Assembly (NCBI RefSeq): GCF_016583765.1
Contig: NZ_NRRR01000006.1
Coordinates: forward strand, 1-64,000
DNA: 64,000 nt
Direction of reading: 5' to 3'
Source of the DNA: Chromatium weissei
Lineage (GTDB): Bacteria > Pseudomonadota > Gammaproteobacteria > Chromatiales > Chromatiaceae
Part shown: in pieces, positions 24,345 to 34,445 of the stretch
Layout of the letters: each line of letters begins with the position of its first letter
Numbering within the stretch: position 1 is the first letter of the stretch
Made by a program: the position numbers and the translations under genes
Notes under the pieces: generated by a model
What the model saw: only the letters and a program-made list of their open reading frames with translations
What the model was told of the DNA's origin: nothing
Databases searched by the model: none

Positions 24345-27300
24345 GTGAATGAAGTTCGCCAATCAGAGCAAATTCGGCGTATTGCGGCAGCGGTACAAAT
24401 GCTCGTTTTAGTCAGTTTAATTGTTACTGCGCTGCTGTTTTCAGCAGCGCGACTCGCTTTACCACTCATTGAAAACTATCAGCAGCATTTTGCTGAATTG
24501 CTCAGTCATCAACTCGGTTATCAAGTCAGTTTTAATACATTGAGCCTGCGACTTTCTGGTTGGCAACCGCGTTTACATTTCACTGATTTTCAACTCGTTA
24601 AACCGAATACCAATACACCGATTTTTAGTGCGCAAGCATTAGAACTTGATCTCGATCTACTCGGTTCATGGCGCAGTAAAACACCGCAATTCAATCACTT
24701 CACGCTAATTTCTGCCCAGCTCAATCTACGTCGTAATCATGCTGGTCAATTATCGCTATTAGGTTTTGAGGCGCTGCCACTCGCACAACCTGAGGCGCTC
24801 GCACGATTTCTCGATCAAGGGCAAATCAATCTCATTGACAGCCGTATTTATTTTATTGACGACGGTCGTTTGAATACCGCGCCGCTGCAATTAAATGCCG
24901 TCAATTTGCAATTGCACAACGCCGGTTGGCAGCATCAGCTCAATGTGTCTGCTCGCCCACCGTCAACCGCGCCAGCACCGGATAACCAATTGATTATCAA
25001 CGCCGAGTTCACCGGAGCACCGGCAGCATTTTCCACTTGGGATGGCACGGCACATCTGCATTTTAATGGCGACAATTTTGAAAAACTGCTTCCACTTGAA
25101 TGGTTTACGGGCAAAACGTTCAACAGCGGCGCATTACGACTTGATGGTTGGTTGCGCATTCAAGCTGGTCGTTTCGAGCAGGCGCTGGTGCATATCGCAC
25201 TGAATCAATTGACGTTTACCACGAACGCCGCGCCATTCACCGTGCATCAACTACAAGCGCAAACTCGAATACGCCGTCAAGCGGCTGGCGGCTGGCAAAT
25301 CGAAATTGCTGATCTCAACGCCAATCACACCGATGCGGTGACACGCATTTCCAAACTGAATCTCAATCTGCTGCTCGGTGATGACGGCACTATTTCGCGT
25401 CTCGATTTGATTGCCGATCAACTGGAACTTGCTGATTTAACTGCATTGATTCGCGCCAGCCCGTGGGCATCAATGGCTTCACTTGCGCCACTGCTCGCCG
25501 CGCAACTGCACGGGCGCGTCAGTGCACTAAAAGTTCTTTCAGATCATACGGATACTGCCCAGCCGTGGCGCTGGCACGCGACCGCCGCACTCACGCAATT
25601 TGGTGCGACGCTGCCGAAAACGACATTTGAGATTGACGGACTTGATGCACAGCTCACTGCCGACCAGAACGGCGGGACGTTGCAGCTCAATTCGACTGCA
25701 TTCACTCTCAATGCGCCGCCGCATTTTCGCGCTCCGCTGGCATTCAACACGCTGCGCGGACAACTCAACTGGTTTCGAGCGCCAGCAAATGATTGGCAGC
25801 TCGTCGGGCGTGAATTCGTTCTTGCCAATTCAGACCTCAATGGCGATTTTCAATTTGAACTCACGCTGCCAGCGAATCACAGCAGTCCACTGCTCAAATT
25901 GCACGGACAGCTTCACGATGCCCGAATTGCGCGAATTCCGGCGTATTTGGTGACGGATAAATTACCGCCGCCGCTGCTCGCGTGGCTTGATCGCTCGCTG
26001 CGAAGCGGACGCATTTCCAATGCCGAGGTCAATTTGGCGGGGCGACTCGCGGATTACCCCTTTCGTGATCGGTCGGGACAATTTGATTTGCGCCTTGATT
26101 TTGCCGATCTCGAACTGGCGTATCACGCGAATTGGCCATCACTCACGCAAGCCAAGGGCGTGATTCAATTTCACAATCAAGCCATTGATATTGCAGTTGA
26201 ACATGGGCGAATTTACGACAGCGACTTTCGCAATGGCGCGGTGCACATCGCCGAGCCACGTGGACTGCAACAGCTCACCATTCACGGCAACGTCATCGGT
26301 CCATTCACCGACGAATTGCGAATACTGCGAAGTACGCCGCTGGCAACCAAATTGGGACAACTGGCGGAGATGTTGACGGTCAGTGGGCAATCGCAGTTGG
26401 CACTGAAAATTGATTTGCCGCTCGTCAAAACGCTGCCCGTGGGCGTGACGGGTGAACTCACCTGGCCGCAAGCAGCGACGCTCGATTTCAAGAACACGCC
26501 CATTCGTTTATCGGCACTCGGTGGCGTGTTGCGCTTTACGGAAAAAAGTGTGCACGGCGACGCATTAACCGCGCAACTGTGGGGACAACCGCTGCAATTG
26601 ACGCTTGCCACCGAGGGCAACGCAGCCGCAGCGCGTCTACATTTGCGCGCACAATCGAAAACACCGGTGACGGAATTGGCGCGACAAATACCGAATTCAC
26701 TGTGGGCATCTTTGAACGGCACGGCAGTCTGGAATTTAACGGCAACGCTGCCACCGCCGGGCACCACGCCACTGGCGATTGATTATCAATTGTCTTCTCA
26801 TTTGAAAGGGTTAGCGATCAAATTGCCCGCGCCGCTGGGTAAAACAGCATCGACAACGCGAACGCTTGAAATCAATGGAACGCTCATTCCGCAGCAAAGA
26901 CTGACGCTTGTCGGACGCATGACCGAGGTCGAAATGCAATTGGCGTTGAATGCAAGCCGTGACGGATTTCGTCTCACTGATGGTCATGTGCGTATCGGAA
27001 AAAATGCGCCGTCCGCCCCGCGCCAGCAGGGTTTGTGGCTGCTCGCACAGATGAAGGATTTGAATTTGGACGAATGGCTGAAACTGCTTCAGCCATCGGC
27101 AACTGCGCAGAAAACCAAACACCTGCCAAAAGAAACCTCACTCGGAGTGAATGTGCGGCTTGATCGCGTGCGACTCGGTGATTTTCGACTTCATGCCGTG
27201 ACGCTCAAACGCGATCCGTCGCAGCCCGTCGGTGAACTCACGGTGAAGGCTGACGAATTGAACGGACGAATTCGACTGGAAAACGGTGCAAATCGTCCGT

Positions 27301-28280
27301 TAAACGTGATGCTGGAACGACTGAATTTGCAACCGCTGCTCGCCGCCATGCCGAATCATTCACTTGAAACGTCACCGCAGACAGTCACGAAACGGTCGTC
27401 GCCGCTGCCGTCAATGGAAGTGCAGGTGGCGAATTTGCATTGGGGCAATGCGTCGCTGGGACGACTGAGATTGGAATTGCGCCGCAGCGCGACTGGACAA
27501 CGGTTGTCTGCGCTGCAACTTGATGGAAACAGCTTGCTGACTTTGCACGGAACAGGTGAATGGCTGCGCGCAACCGACGGCAATGGACAAACCGAACTAC
27601 AGTTGACGGTGAATTCCAGCAATCTCGGTGCGTTATTGCAGTCGCTGAACGAGCCGGCAGCCGTCGAAACCGGTGCGACCCGAGCCGATTTGCAATTGCG
27701 CTGGCGCGGCAGTTTTAACGCGTTTGCGTGGCAACAAGCCGAAGGCGTGATCGATCTCAATATCGGCAGCGGACGCTTGCCAAAGGTGGAGCCGGGGTTA
27801 GGACGCTTGCTGGGTGTCGTCAATCTTGCCGCATTGAATCGGCGTTTAACTTTAGATTTCAGTGATTTATACGGTAAAGGCTTTAGTTTTGAGCGCATTC
27901 ACGGCAAATTAAACGTCAACACCGGACGAGTGCGCATGGCCAATTTTACGATTGACGGGCCGGCTGGTCGGGTACTGATTGACGGTTTAACCGATTTGGT
28001 CACGCGGCGTTTTGACCAAACCGTGACGGTAGAACCAAAATTGGGATCAGGAATTGCGTTGGCGAGCGCGGTGGCTGGCGGTCCCATCGTCGGCGCAGCG
28101 GTTTATCTCGTTGATCGCATTGCGGGAAATCTTCTGGATCGGCTGGCGCGTTATCGTTATCGCGTGACCGGATCGTGGCGCGAGCCGGAGTTTAAGCGTC
28201 TCGGCTGGGAGCCATTGCTGCTCAACACCAAGCAACGCGTCGCACCAGAATCAAACAATCATTTTCTGAATCACCGTTGA
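24345..28280 (+). CDS. yhdP: YhdP-family AsmA-like inner-membrane/periplasmic lipid-transport protein
   Basis: 1311 residues from a GTG with a weak ribosome site. A membrane anchor at about 14-36 (VQMLVLVSLIVTALLFSAAR) is followed by a very long repetitive beta-rich periplasmic body typical of AsmA/TamB-like bridge proteins, with the C-terminal AsmA_2-like block near GKLNVNTGRVRMANFTIDG and FDQTVTVEPKLGSGIALASA. Known: YhdP, with TamB and YdbH, carries phospholipid from the inner to the outer membrane. Followed by a nitrilase-family gene, as in Pseudomonas and other gammaproteobacteria. Start choice is moderately uncertain; identity is secure. Confidence 0.9.
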   Translation: MNEVRQSEQIRRIAAAVQMLVLVSLIVTALLFSAARLALPLIENYQQHFAELLSHQLGYQVSFNTLSLRLSGWQPRLHFTDFQLVKPNTNTPIFSAQALELDLDLLGSWRSKTPQFNHFTLISAQLNLRRNHAGQLSLLGFEALPLAQPEALARFLDQGQINLIDSRIYFIDDGRLNTAPLQLNAVNLQLHNAGWQHQLNVSARPPSTAPAPDNQLIINAEFTGAPAAFSTWDGTAHLHFNGDNFEKLLPLEWFTGKTFNSGALRLDGWLRIQAGRFEQALVHIALNQLTFTTNAAPFTVHQLQAQTRIRRQAAGGWQIEIADLNANHTDAVTRISKLNLNLLLGDDGTISRLDLIADQLELADLTALIRASPWASMASLAPLLAAQLHGRVSALKVLSDHTDTAQPWRWHATAALTQFGATLPKTTFEIDGLDAQLTADQNGGTLQLNSTAFTLNAPPHFRAPLAFNTLRGQLNWFRAPANDWQLVGREFVLANSDLNGDFQFELTLPANHSSPLLKLHGQLHDARIARIPAYLVTDKLPPPLLAWLDRSLRSGRISNAEVNLAGRLADYPFRDRSGQFDLRLDFADLELAYHANWPSLTQAKGVIQFHNQAIDIAVEHGRIYDSDFRNGAVHIAEPRGLQQLTIHGNVIGPFTDELRILRSTPLATKLGQLAEMLTVSGQSQLALKIDLPLVKTLPVGVTGELTWPQAATLDFKNTPIRLSALGGVLRFTEKSVHGDALTAQLWGQPLQLTLATEGNAAAARLHLRAQSKTPVTELARQIPNSLWASLNGTAVWNLTATLPPPGTTPLAIDYQLSSHLKGLAIKLPAPLGKTASTTRTLEINGTLIPQQRLTLVGRMTEVEMQLALNASRDGFRLTDGHVRIGKNAPSAPRQQGLWLLAQMKDLNLDEWLKLLQPSATAQKTKHLPKETSLGVNVRLDRVRLGDFRLHAVTLKRDPSQPVGELTVKADELNGRIRLENGANRPLNVMLERLNLQPLLAAMPNHSLETSPQTVTKRSSPLPSMEVQVANLHWGNASLGRLRLELRRSATGQRLSALQLDGNSLLTLHGTGEWLRATDGNGQTELQLTVNSSNLGALLQSLNEPAAVETGATRADLQLRWRGSFNAFAWQQAEGVIDLNIGSGRLPKVEPGLGRLLGVVNLAALNRRLTLDFSDLYGKGFSFERIHGKLNVNTGRVRMANFTIDGPAGRVLIDGLTDLVTRRFDQTVTVEPKLGSGIALASAVAGGPIVGAAVYLVDRIAGNLLDRLARYRYRVTGSWREPEFKRLGWEPLLLNTKQRVAPESNNHFLNHR

Positions 28281-28408
28281 GGCACAGGCAAGCAGTGTGC
28301 GGTCAGCGAGGCGAGTGGTATCTTTTCAACAATCAAGCAGTTGCGTATGCGACCGCTTGATCGGTCGATCTGCGCAAGCAGGTTTAGAAGTGGCGGTGAG
28401 AATAATTT

Positions 28409-29239
28409 ATGTCGATAAAACAGAAACTAAGTGCGGTGCAGATGGCGACCGGCCCCAATGTCAACGCAAACCTGTGCGAAGCCGAACGACTGATTAAAGA
28501 AGCGGTGGATAACGGCGCGAAGCTGGTGGTGCTGCCAGAAAATTTCGCGTTTATGGGACAACACGATCAGGATCAATTGGCACAACGTGAAATCGATGGA
28601 GAAGGGCCGTTGCAAACCTTTCTCTCGCGCATCGCTAAACAGCAACGCATTTGGTTAGTGGGCGGAACCATTCCGATGACGGCGCAGAATGCCAACAAGG
28701 TGCGCGCCGCCTGCTTGGTCTACAACGATCAAGGTGAACGGGTTGGTCGCTACGACAAAATTCACCTGTTCGATGTCACGCTGCCGGGTGCAGATGAGCG
28801 TTATCACGAATCAGCGACTGTTGAAGCTGGTGATCAAGTGATGGTGATTGACAGTCCGTTTGGACGGCTCGGCGTGGTGGTGTGTTACGACCTGCGTTTT
28901 CCCGAGCTCTTTCGCACGTTGTTGAATGCTGGCGTGGAAGTGCTGGCGATTCCGGCATCATTTACCGCGATCACCGGCAAGGCACATTGGGAAACGCTGG
29001 TACGGGCACGGGCAATTGAAAATCTTGCGTATGTGGTCGCCGCAGCGCAGGGCGGATTTCATCTCAACGGACGCGAAACGCATGGTCACAGCATGATCGT
29101 CGATCCGTGGGGCACGGTGCTGGCGCAGGTTCCACGCGGACGCGGCGTGATTTGCTGTGCGATTGACCGTGAATTTCAGGATTCCGTGCGGCGCAATTTT
29201 CCCACCATTCACCATCGCCGGTTGAAATGTGGATTTTAA
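28409..29239 (+). CDS. carbon-nitrogen hydrolase (Nit1/Nit2-type amidase)
   Basis: 276 residues. The nitrilase Glu-Lys-Cys triad is visible: Glu in LVVLPENFAFMG, Lys in RYDKIHLFDV, Cys in GVVVCYDLRFPELFR. Subfamily with the mammalian Nit1/Nit2 and yeast Nit proteins, which repair deaminated glutathione or omega-amides of keto acids; the bacterial gene downstream of yhdP is of this type. Cytoplasmic. No tldD follows, although it often does in related genomes; the next gene is convergent hppA. Confidence 0.9.
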   Translation: MSIKQKLSAVQMATGPNVNANLCEAERLIKEAVDNGAKLVVLPENFAFMGQHDQDQLAQREIDGEGPLQTFLSRIAKQQRIWLVGGTIPMTAQNANKVRAACLVYNDQGERVGRYDKIHLFDVTLPGADERYHESATVEAGDQVMVIDSPFGRLGVVVCYDLRFPELFRTLLNAGVEVLAIPASFTAITGKAHWETLVRARAIENLAYVVAAAQGGFHLNGRETHGHSMIVDPWGTVLAQVPRGRGVICCAIDREFQDSVRRNFPTIHHRRLKCGF

Positions 29240-29273
29240 TTCGGTCGCAGTGATTTGCTAAAACTTATGGTAA

Positions 29274-29304
29274 TTCCGGCGGTTACGAAATGCCGCCGCC
29301 GGAA
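29274..29304. terminator. 9-bp stem between convergent nitrilase gene and hppA
   Basis: TTCCGGCGG (29274-29282) pairs with CCGCCGGAA (29296-29304) around a 13-base loop. It lies in the 76-base gap between two convergent genes, so it probably serves as a bidirectional terminator, though neither side has a long U-tract. Confidence 0.5.
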
Positions 29305-29315
29305 ATCATGCGCAA

Positions 29316-31364
29316 TTACAACAGCGGAACCAATAACAAAGCAACGATATTGATGATTTTAATCAACGGGTTAATTGCTGGGCCAGCGGTGTCTTTGTAG
29401 GGATCGCCCACGGTGTCGCCCGTCACCGCTGCATGATGCGTATCCGAACCCTTACCGCCGTAATTGCCTTCTTCTACATATTTCTTCGCGTTATCCCACG
29501 CGCCACCACCGGTACACATTGAAATTGCGACAAATAAACCAGTGACAATCGTGCCGATCAACAGTCCGCCGAGCGCCCGAACGCCCGCGCCGTCGCCCAT
29601 CAAAATGTTCATGCCAAACGCGACGATGACTGGAACCAAAATCGGCAGCAACGACGGCACGATCATTTCTTTAATTGCGGCGCGTGTGAGTAAATCCACG
29701 GCGCGTGAATAATCGGGTTTTGCCGTGCCTTCCATGATGCCCTCGATTTCGGCGAACTGACGACGCACTTCCACCACCACCGAGCTGGCGGCGCGACCAA
29801 CGGCCTCCATCGCCATCGCACCGAATAAATACGGAATCATGCCGCCGATGAATAGACCGATGATGACGGCTGGATCGGACAAGCTGAATGCTTCTAATTT
29901 GCCCGCCGCTTGCAGGTTATGCGTGTAATCAGCAAACAGCACCAGCGCCGCCAATCCCGCCGAGCCAATGGCATAACCCTTGGTCACGGCTTTGGTCGTG
30001 TTGCCCACCGCATCGAGCGCGTCGGTGATGTGACGCACTTCTTTCGGTAAACCAGACATTTCCGCAACACCGCCAGCGTTATCCGTGATTGGCCCGTAAG
30101 CATCGAGTGCCACAATCATGCCCGCCATCGACAACATCGCTGTTGCTGCAATGGCGATGCCGTATAAATCCGCTGCCATAAACGATGCCCAAATCGCTGC
30201 GCACACGGCGAGCACCGGTAAAGCCGTTGATTTCATTGAAACTGCAAGCCCAGCGATGACGTTGGTGGCGTGACCGGTTTGCGAGGCTTCAGCAACGTAG
30301 CGCACTGGCGCGTATTCGGTGGCGGTGTAGTACTCGGTAATCAGCACCAGCGCGGCAGTGAGCGCCAGTCCGATCACGGTGCAGAAAAACATGGCGAAGA
30401 AATGTTCACCCATGAAAATGCCGCTCACGATGGCAAATGCGATCAATGCCAAACCGCCCGCGACCGCCATGCCGCGATACAACGCGCCCATGATTTTGCC
30501 GCCTTCGGTGGTTTTGACGAACAGCGTGCCGACGATGGATGCAATGATTGATACCGCGCCGAGCACCAGCGGATACAGAATGTAATTCAAATCCAATCCG
30601 CCATTCGCGCCTTTGAACATCAGCCCTCCGAGCACCATTGTGGCGACGATGGTCACGGCGTAAGTTTCAAACAAATCCGCTGCCATTCCCGCACAGTCGC
30701 CGACGTTATCGCCGACGTTGTCCGCAATGACCGCCGGATTGCGTGGATCATCTTCAGGAATGCCGACCTCGACTTTACCGACCAAATCCGCGCCCACGTC
30801 TGCGCCTTTCGTGAAAATTCCGCCACCGAGTCGCGCAAAAATCGAAATCAGTGAACCGCCGAAAGCCAATCCGACTAGCGCGTGCAACGCGGTTTCATCT
30901 GCGATGCCGGTGCTGCGCAGAAAGGCGAAGTAGCCGGCGACACCGAGCAGACCGAGTCCGACGACCAACATGCCCGTCACCGCGCCGCCTCGAAAGGCAA
31001 CATCCAGTGCGGCTTCAATGCTGATGGTTGCGGCTTGTGCCGTGCGTACGTTGGAACGTACTGACACATTCATGCCAATGTAGCCCGCAAGACCAGACAG
31101 AATGGCTCCGACCGCAAATCCACCAGCGGTCGCCAAACCGAGTGCGGGCCACAGAATTAAAAAGAGTGCACCGCCAACAATAGCAATGGTGATGTATTGA
31201 CGATTGAGATAAGCCTGTGCGCCAGCTTGAATTGCTGCCGCAATTTCTTGCATTCGTTGAGAGCCTGCAGACTGCATGATGATCCAAGCAACGACAGCCA
31301 AACCGTATAAAACAGCGAGACCACCGGCACCAATGGCAAGCCAAAGTGCAACATCTGTTGACAT
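29316..31364 (-). CDS. hppA: membrane-bound proton-translocating pyrophosphatase, K+-independent type
   Basis: About 682 residues from the ATG at 31364, preceded by GGGGA; the frame opens five codons earlier at a TTG. Around 15-16 membrane helices. The pyrophosphate site is seen in [32 protein letters not shown] and, near the end, [19 protein letters not shown]. The stretch [10 protein letters not shown] has Lys where K+-dependent enzymes have Ala, the known marker of K+-independent H+ pumps. It couples PPi hydrolysis to proton export across the cytoplasmic membrane, saving energy in slow-growing or energy-limited cells. No partner genes. Confidence 0.95.
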   Translation of the reverse strand: MSTDVALWLAIGAGGLAVLYGLAVVAWIIMQSAGSQRMQEIAAAIQAGAQAYLNRQYITIAIVGGALFLILWPALGLATAGGFAVGAILSGLAGYIGMNVSVRSNVRTAQAATISIEAALDVAFRGGAVTGMLVVGLGLLGVAGYFAFLRSTGIADETALHALVGLAFGGSLISIFARLGGGIFTKGADVGADLVGKVEVGIPEDDPRNPAVIADNVGDNVGDCAGMAADLFETYAVTIVATMVLGGLMFKGANGGLDLNYILYPLVLGAVSIIASIVGTLFVKTTEGGKIMGALYRGMAVAGGLALIAFAIVSGIFMGEHFFAMFFCTVIGLALTAALVLITEYYTATEYAPVRYVAEASQTGHATNVIAGLAVSMKSTALPVLAVCAAIWASFMAADLYGIAIAATAMLSMAGMIVALDAYGPITDNAGGVAEMSGLPKEVRHITDALDAVGNTTKAVTKGYAIGSAGLAALVLFADYTHNLQAAGKLEAFSLSDPAVIIGLFIGGMIPYLFGAMAMEAVGRAASSVVVEVRRQFAEIEGIMEGTAKPDYSRAVDLLTRAAIKEMIVPSLLPILVPVIVAFGMNILMGDGAGVRALGGLLIGTIVTGLFVAISMCTGGGAWDNAKKYVEEGNYGGKGSDTHHAAVTGDTVGDPYKDTAGPAINPLIKIINIVALLLVPLL

Positions 31365-31643
31365 AACTATTCCCCGCAATGGGTTAAAGGTTGGTGTGAG
31401 TCGAGCAAATCAGGCGACTATCGTCACATCAGAATAAACAACAGACGTACCGATTGGCCGCCAAAACGCCGCAAAACTTTAACATAAAGTCAACAGTTGG
31501 CTATGTATTCAACGCAACCACAGAAATTGAATTGATTTGTCGTGTCGCTGAATTGCGGAGGGATAAACGACGAAAGGAATTGAAAGCGATCAGTAGCAGA
31601 AAATGACAGCACATCCCTGTGCGATATTGCGTTCTAAAACAGT
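31365..31643. other. leader/promoter region of hppA
   Basis: 279 bases between the hppA start and the stop of the upstream 104-residue gene, both minus strand. It contains TTGACT and TTGAAT hexamers on the minus strand, but no well-spaced -10 box that I would defend. No coding frame or RNA gene seen. Confidence 0.35.
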
Positions 31644-31958
31644 TTAATGGTGATAGTTTTCAGGCGAACCTTCATGCGCTAATGGCGCGCCGAGTTCATC
31701 AAACCGGAATAAATTAAAGGCGCGATGACCATTGTGATCAAGAATTCGCAAACTGTCGGATTCAACAAAACCGTTGAGCACCTTTCTAAAATGTCCACCG
31801 TAACGCTCTTCCGCCAGTGCCATTGGAATCTCATACGCCTTAAACTTCGGAATACCCTTATTCGCTAAACGTTCCAGCAAATCAGGATTTTCCAGCGAGT
31901 CATAAGAAGTCAAAATGACAATTGGACCGCTACCCGTCATTAACATTGCACACTTCAT
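31644..31958 (-). CDS. hypothetical protein, 104 residues
   Basis: Start at the ATG at 31958, chosen because GGAGG lies eight bases upstream; the frame upstream lacks a better start. The product is MKCAMLMTGSGPIVILTS... with acidic and aromatic stretches (ERYGGHFRKVLNGF, ILDHNGHRAFNLFRFDEL), no signal peptide and no membrane segment. I do not recognise the family. The strong ribosome site and even composition argue it is real. Divergent from the glycosyltransferase operon and upstream of hppA with a 280-base gap, so probably its own transcript. Confidence 0.7.
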   Translation of the reverse strand: MKCAMLMTGSGPIVILTSYDSLENPDLLERLANKGIPKFKAYEIPMALAEERYGGHFRKVLNGFVESDSLRILDHNGHRAFNLFRFDELGAPLAHEGSPENYHH

Positions 31959-32284
31959 TATCAAACCTCCAAGTGAGTTTGCCGCTGGCGTACATGTGAT
32001 TTCATCCAACATTCGATGCCGCGGACAGGTTGCCTGCACTTTCGATCTTATCACCGAAATTTACCGCCTTGACATCCTGTTGATTTTGTTTAGCGCCATG
32101 CGAATGTTCGGCGGTGGCTGGCGCGCAGCGTGCAGAAATGCGCGACACCTAATTGAAAAGACTGATGATTGATTGCGTTTTTAATTATCAGCGAACGGTG
32201 CGATTATCGCTGACAACCGACACGGTTTATTCATTACCTCACTTCCTTTAATGCTGCACACGCAGGTTCACGGTTAGAACAACG
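31959..32284. other. divergent intergenic region, no gene seen
   Basis: 326 bases between the minus-strand orphan gene and the plus-strand glycosyltransferase operon. It must hold both promoters; TTGACA occurs on the plus strand near 32070 but without a good -10 box at 16-18 bases. A small stem TCAGCGA/TCGCTGA (32188-32194 with 32207-32213) is present. No RNA gene or coding frame that I can support. Confidence 0.4.
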
Positions 32285-33568
32285 ATGAAATGGTTTATTC
32301 ACCAAACATTAGTAATTTTTATGATGCTATTGCGGCTACATCGCATTATGAAACATGAAGGCGGTGTCGTGTTAATTCACAAATTGCGGCGGCGTATTCA
32401 AATTCCACTTTTACATAAAACAGCGTTTCAAACACATTCAACAATTGCCATGACCAGCACGCGCAATTGTTCTGCTGCACTGGTGCTTGATAATTACATG
32501 CCAACACCAGATCGAGATTCTGGTTCATTACGCTTATTTCATTTGCTGTTAATTCTGCAACAACTTGAGTTTGAAGTGACCTTTGCCGCAGCAAATTTAG
32601 AAGCGCCAGCATCCAGTCTCACACTTCTGCAACATCACGGCATCATCTGCCTGTCGCGTTCAACCACGAATTCGCTGGCGCAACATCTCGCCATTCACGG
32701 CAGCCGTTACACGTTGGTGATTTTGAGTCGTGCCGACACCGCAACGGCGTGGATGCCGCTGGTGCGTCAACACTGTTCAAACGCACAAATTCTCTTTGAT
32801 ACCGTAGACTTACATTTTCTTCGTGAAGAACGCCAAGCCGCACTTGATAACAGTCGTTTTCACCGCTGGCTCGCCGCGTGGCGCAAACAGCAGGAGCTGG
32901 CACTGGTTGATTCCGCCGACGCAACGCTTGTGGTCAGTCCGGTGGAACTGGCGCTGTTACGCGCTGAACGTCCGCAAGCGCGGCTGCATTGCGTATCGAA
33001 TATTCATCACATTTTCGGCAGCGCCGCACCCTTTGCCGCACGGCGCAATCTATTGTTTATTGGTGCTTTTTCACATCCACCCAACGTCGATGCCGTGCGC
33101 TGGCTGCTGCGCGAAATTCTGCCGCTGGTACACACAGCAATTCCCGATTTGCATTGCCACGTGATCGGCGCGAATCCACCCACTGATCTGCGAACGCTCG
33201 CCACTGCGCAAGTCACCATTCATGGGCATGTACCTGATATACAACCCTTTTTTACACAATGTCGCTTGTCGGTTGCACCGCTGCGTTACGGCGCTGGCGT
33301 CAAGGGCAAAATCAATCAAAGTTTGGCGCACGGGCTGCCCGTCGTGGCCACGCGCATCGCCGCCGAAGGCATGTTTTTGATTGACGACAAATCGGTACTG
33401 ATTGCCGACGATGCCGCCGCTTTTGCCGCAGCAATCGTGCGTTTGCACCGCGATGAAGCCTGTTGGCAACGGCTTTCCACTGAAGGAATTTCTGTAATGA
33501 AACAACATTTTAGCGTCGAAGCAGCGCGACAAGCGTTGCAAGAGGTCATTCATGTCCGCAACCGATGA
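32285..33568 (+). CDS. GT4-type glycosyltransferase
   Basis: 427 residues; first ATG at 32285, weak ribosome site. The first 58 residues are hydrophobic and basic and precede the fold, so a later start (for example MTSTRNC, about residue 56) is possible. GT-B architecture: N-terminal half with VLDNYMPTPDRDSGSLRLFH, C-terminal nucleotide-sugar half with LLFIGAFSHPPNVDAVRWLL, VTIHGHVPDIQPFF, SVAPLRYGAGVKGKINQSLA and GLPVVATRIAAEGM (the E-x7-E region degenerated). Retaining GT4 enzymes extend lipopolysaccharide O-antigen or capsule. First gene of a three-gene overlapping operon. Donor and acceptor unknown. Confidence 0.88.
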   Translation: MKWFIHQTLVIFMMLLRLHRIMKHEGGVVLIHKLRRRIQIPLLHKTAFQTHSTIAMTSTRNCSAALVLDNYMPTPDRDSGSLRLFHLLLILQQLEFEVTFAAANLEAPASSLTLLQHHGIICLSRSTTNSLAQHLAIHGSRYTLVILSRADTATAWMPLVRQHCSNAQILFDTVDLHFLREERQAALDNSRFHRWLAAWRKQQELALVDSADATLVVSPVELALLRAERPQARLHCVSNIHHIFGSAAPFAARRNLLFIGAFSHPPNVDAVRWLLREILPLVHTAIPDLHCHVIGANPPTDLRTLATAQVTIHGHVPDIQPFFTQCRLSVAPLRYGAGVKGKINQSLAHGLPVVATRIAAEGMFLIDDKSVLIADDAAAFAAAIVRLHRDEACWQRLSTEGISVMKQHFSVEAARQALQEVIHVRNR

Positions 33569-34445
33569 ACACCAAAAACAGCCGCAAATCAGCATTTTAA
33601 TCGTCAATTACAACGCCGGCGCATTGCTCACCGCCTGCGTCACTGCGGCATTCAACACCGCGCTGCGGGTCGAAATTCTCGTCGGCGACAACGGTTCACA
33701 TGACGACAGTCTCGACCAGTTACGCGCCCGTTTCGGCACTGATTCGCGGTTAGTGGTGCTGGAAAACGGCGTCAATCTCGGCTTCGCTGCTGCGCATAAC
33801 CGTTTGTTATCACTTGCAAAAGCGCCAGCATTACTGCTGCTCAATCCCGATTGTTTACTGACATTTGGCACACTAGAACGGCTGCTCGCGTTTCTGCACA
33901 CGACACCGAATGCGGGCATGATCGGCTGCATCGTCCGCGATCCTGATGGGCGCGAACAGGTCGCCAGTCGCCGCGTGATTCCTGATCCGCGCATCGGTGT
34001 GGTGAAAATGTTGCGGTTGGAACGCTGGTGGCCACAGGCGACACTCAATTTGACTGCACAGCCGCTGCCGACTGCACCGCAGCGCGTTGCGGCGATTTCT
34101 GGGGCGCTGATGCTGGTGCGCCGCGCAGCATTAAATGACGTTGGTATGCTGGATGACGGCTACTTTTTACATTGTGAAGATTTAGATTGGTGTGTGCGGT
34201 TTGCGCGTGCCAATTGGGACATTTATTTAATTCCAGATGCGACAGTGATTCATCATAAAGGCAGTTGTAGTACCGAGCATCCAATACGCGTTGAATGGCA
34301 TAAACATCGAGGAATGGTGCGTTTTTTTCGCAAATTTCAACAACAGGATTATTCGCGTTTATTTGGCTGGCTGGTGTTATTTGGTATCTGGCTGCATTTC
34401 GCTGTTATTGCACTTTTTCATGCAGTGAGGAATCGCAATAAATGA
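33552..34445 (+). CDS. GT2-family glycosyltransferase (rhamnosyltransferase-like)
   Basis: 297 residues, overlapping the GT4 gene by 17 bases and the epimerase gene by 4. GT-A fold: ISILIVNYNAGALLTACVTA at the N-terminus, EILVGDNGSHDDSLDQL, NLGFAAAHNRLLSLA, LLLNPDC as the D-x-D equivalent, AISGALMLVRR and EDLDWCVRFARANWDIYLIP. The pattern is that of WbbL-like rhamnosyltransferases. One C-terminal membrane-associated hydrophobic segment (LFGWLVLFGIWLHFAVIALF), suggesting attachment at the inner membrane. Likely O-antigen or exopolysaccharide assembly. Confidence 0.9.
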   Translation: MSATDEHQKQPQISILIVNYNAGALLTACVTAAFNTALRVEILVGDNGSHDDSLDQLRARFGTDSRLVVLENGVNLGFAAAHNRLLSLAKAPALLLLNPDCLLTFGTLERLLAFLHTTPNAGMIGCIVRDPDGREQVASRRVIPDPRIGVVKMLRLERWWPQATLNLTAQPLPTAPQRVAAISGALMLVRRAALNDVGMLDDGYFLHCEDLDWCVRFARANWDIYLIPDATVIHHKGSCSTEHPIRVEWHKHRGMVRFFRKFQQQDYSRLFGWLVLFGIWLHFAVIALFHAVRNRNK

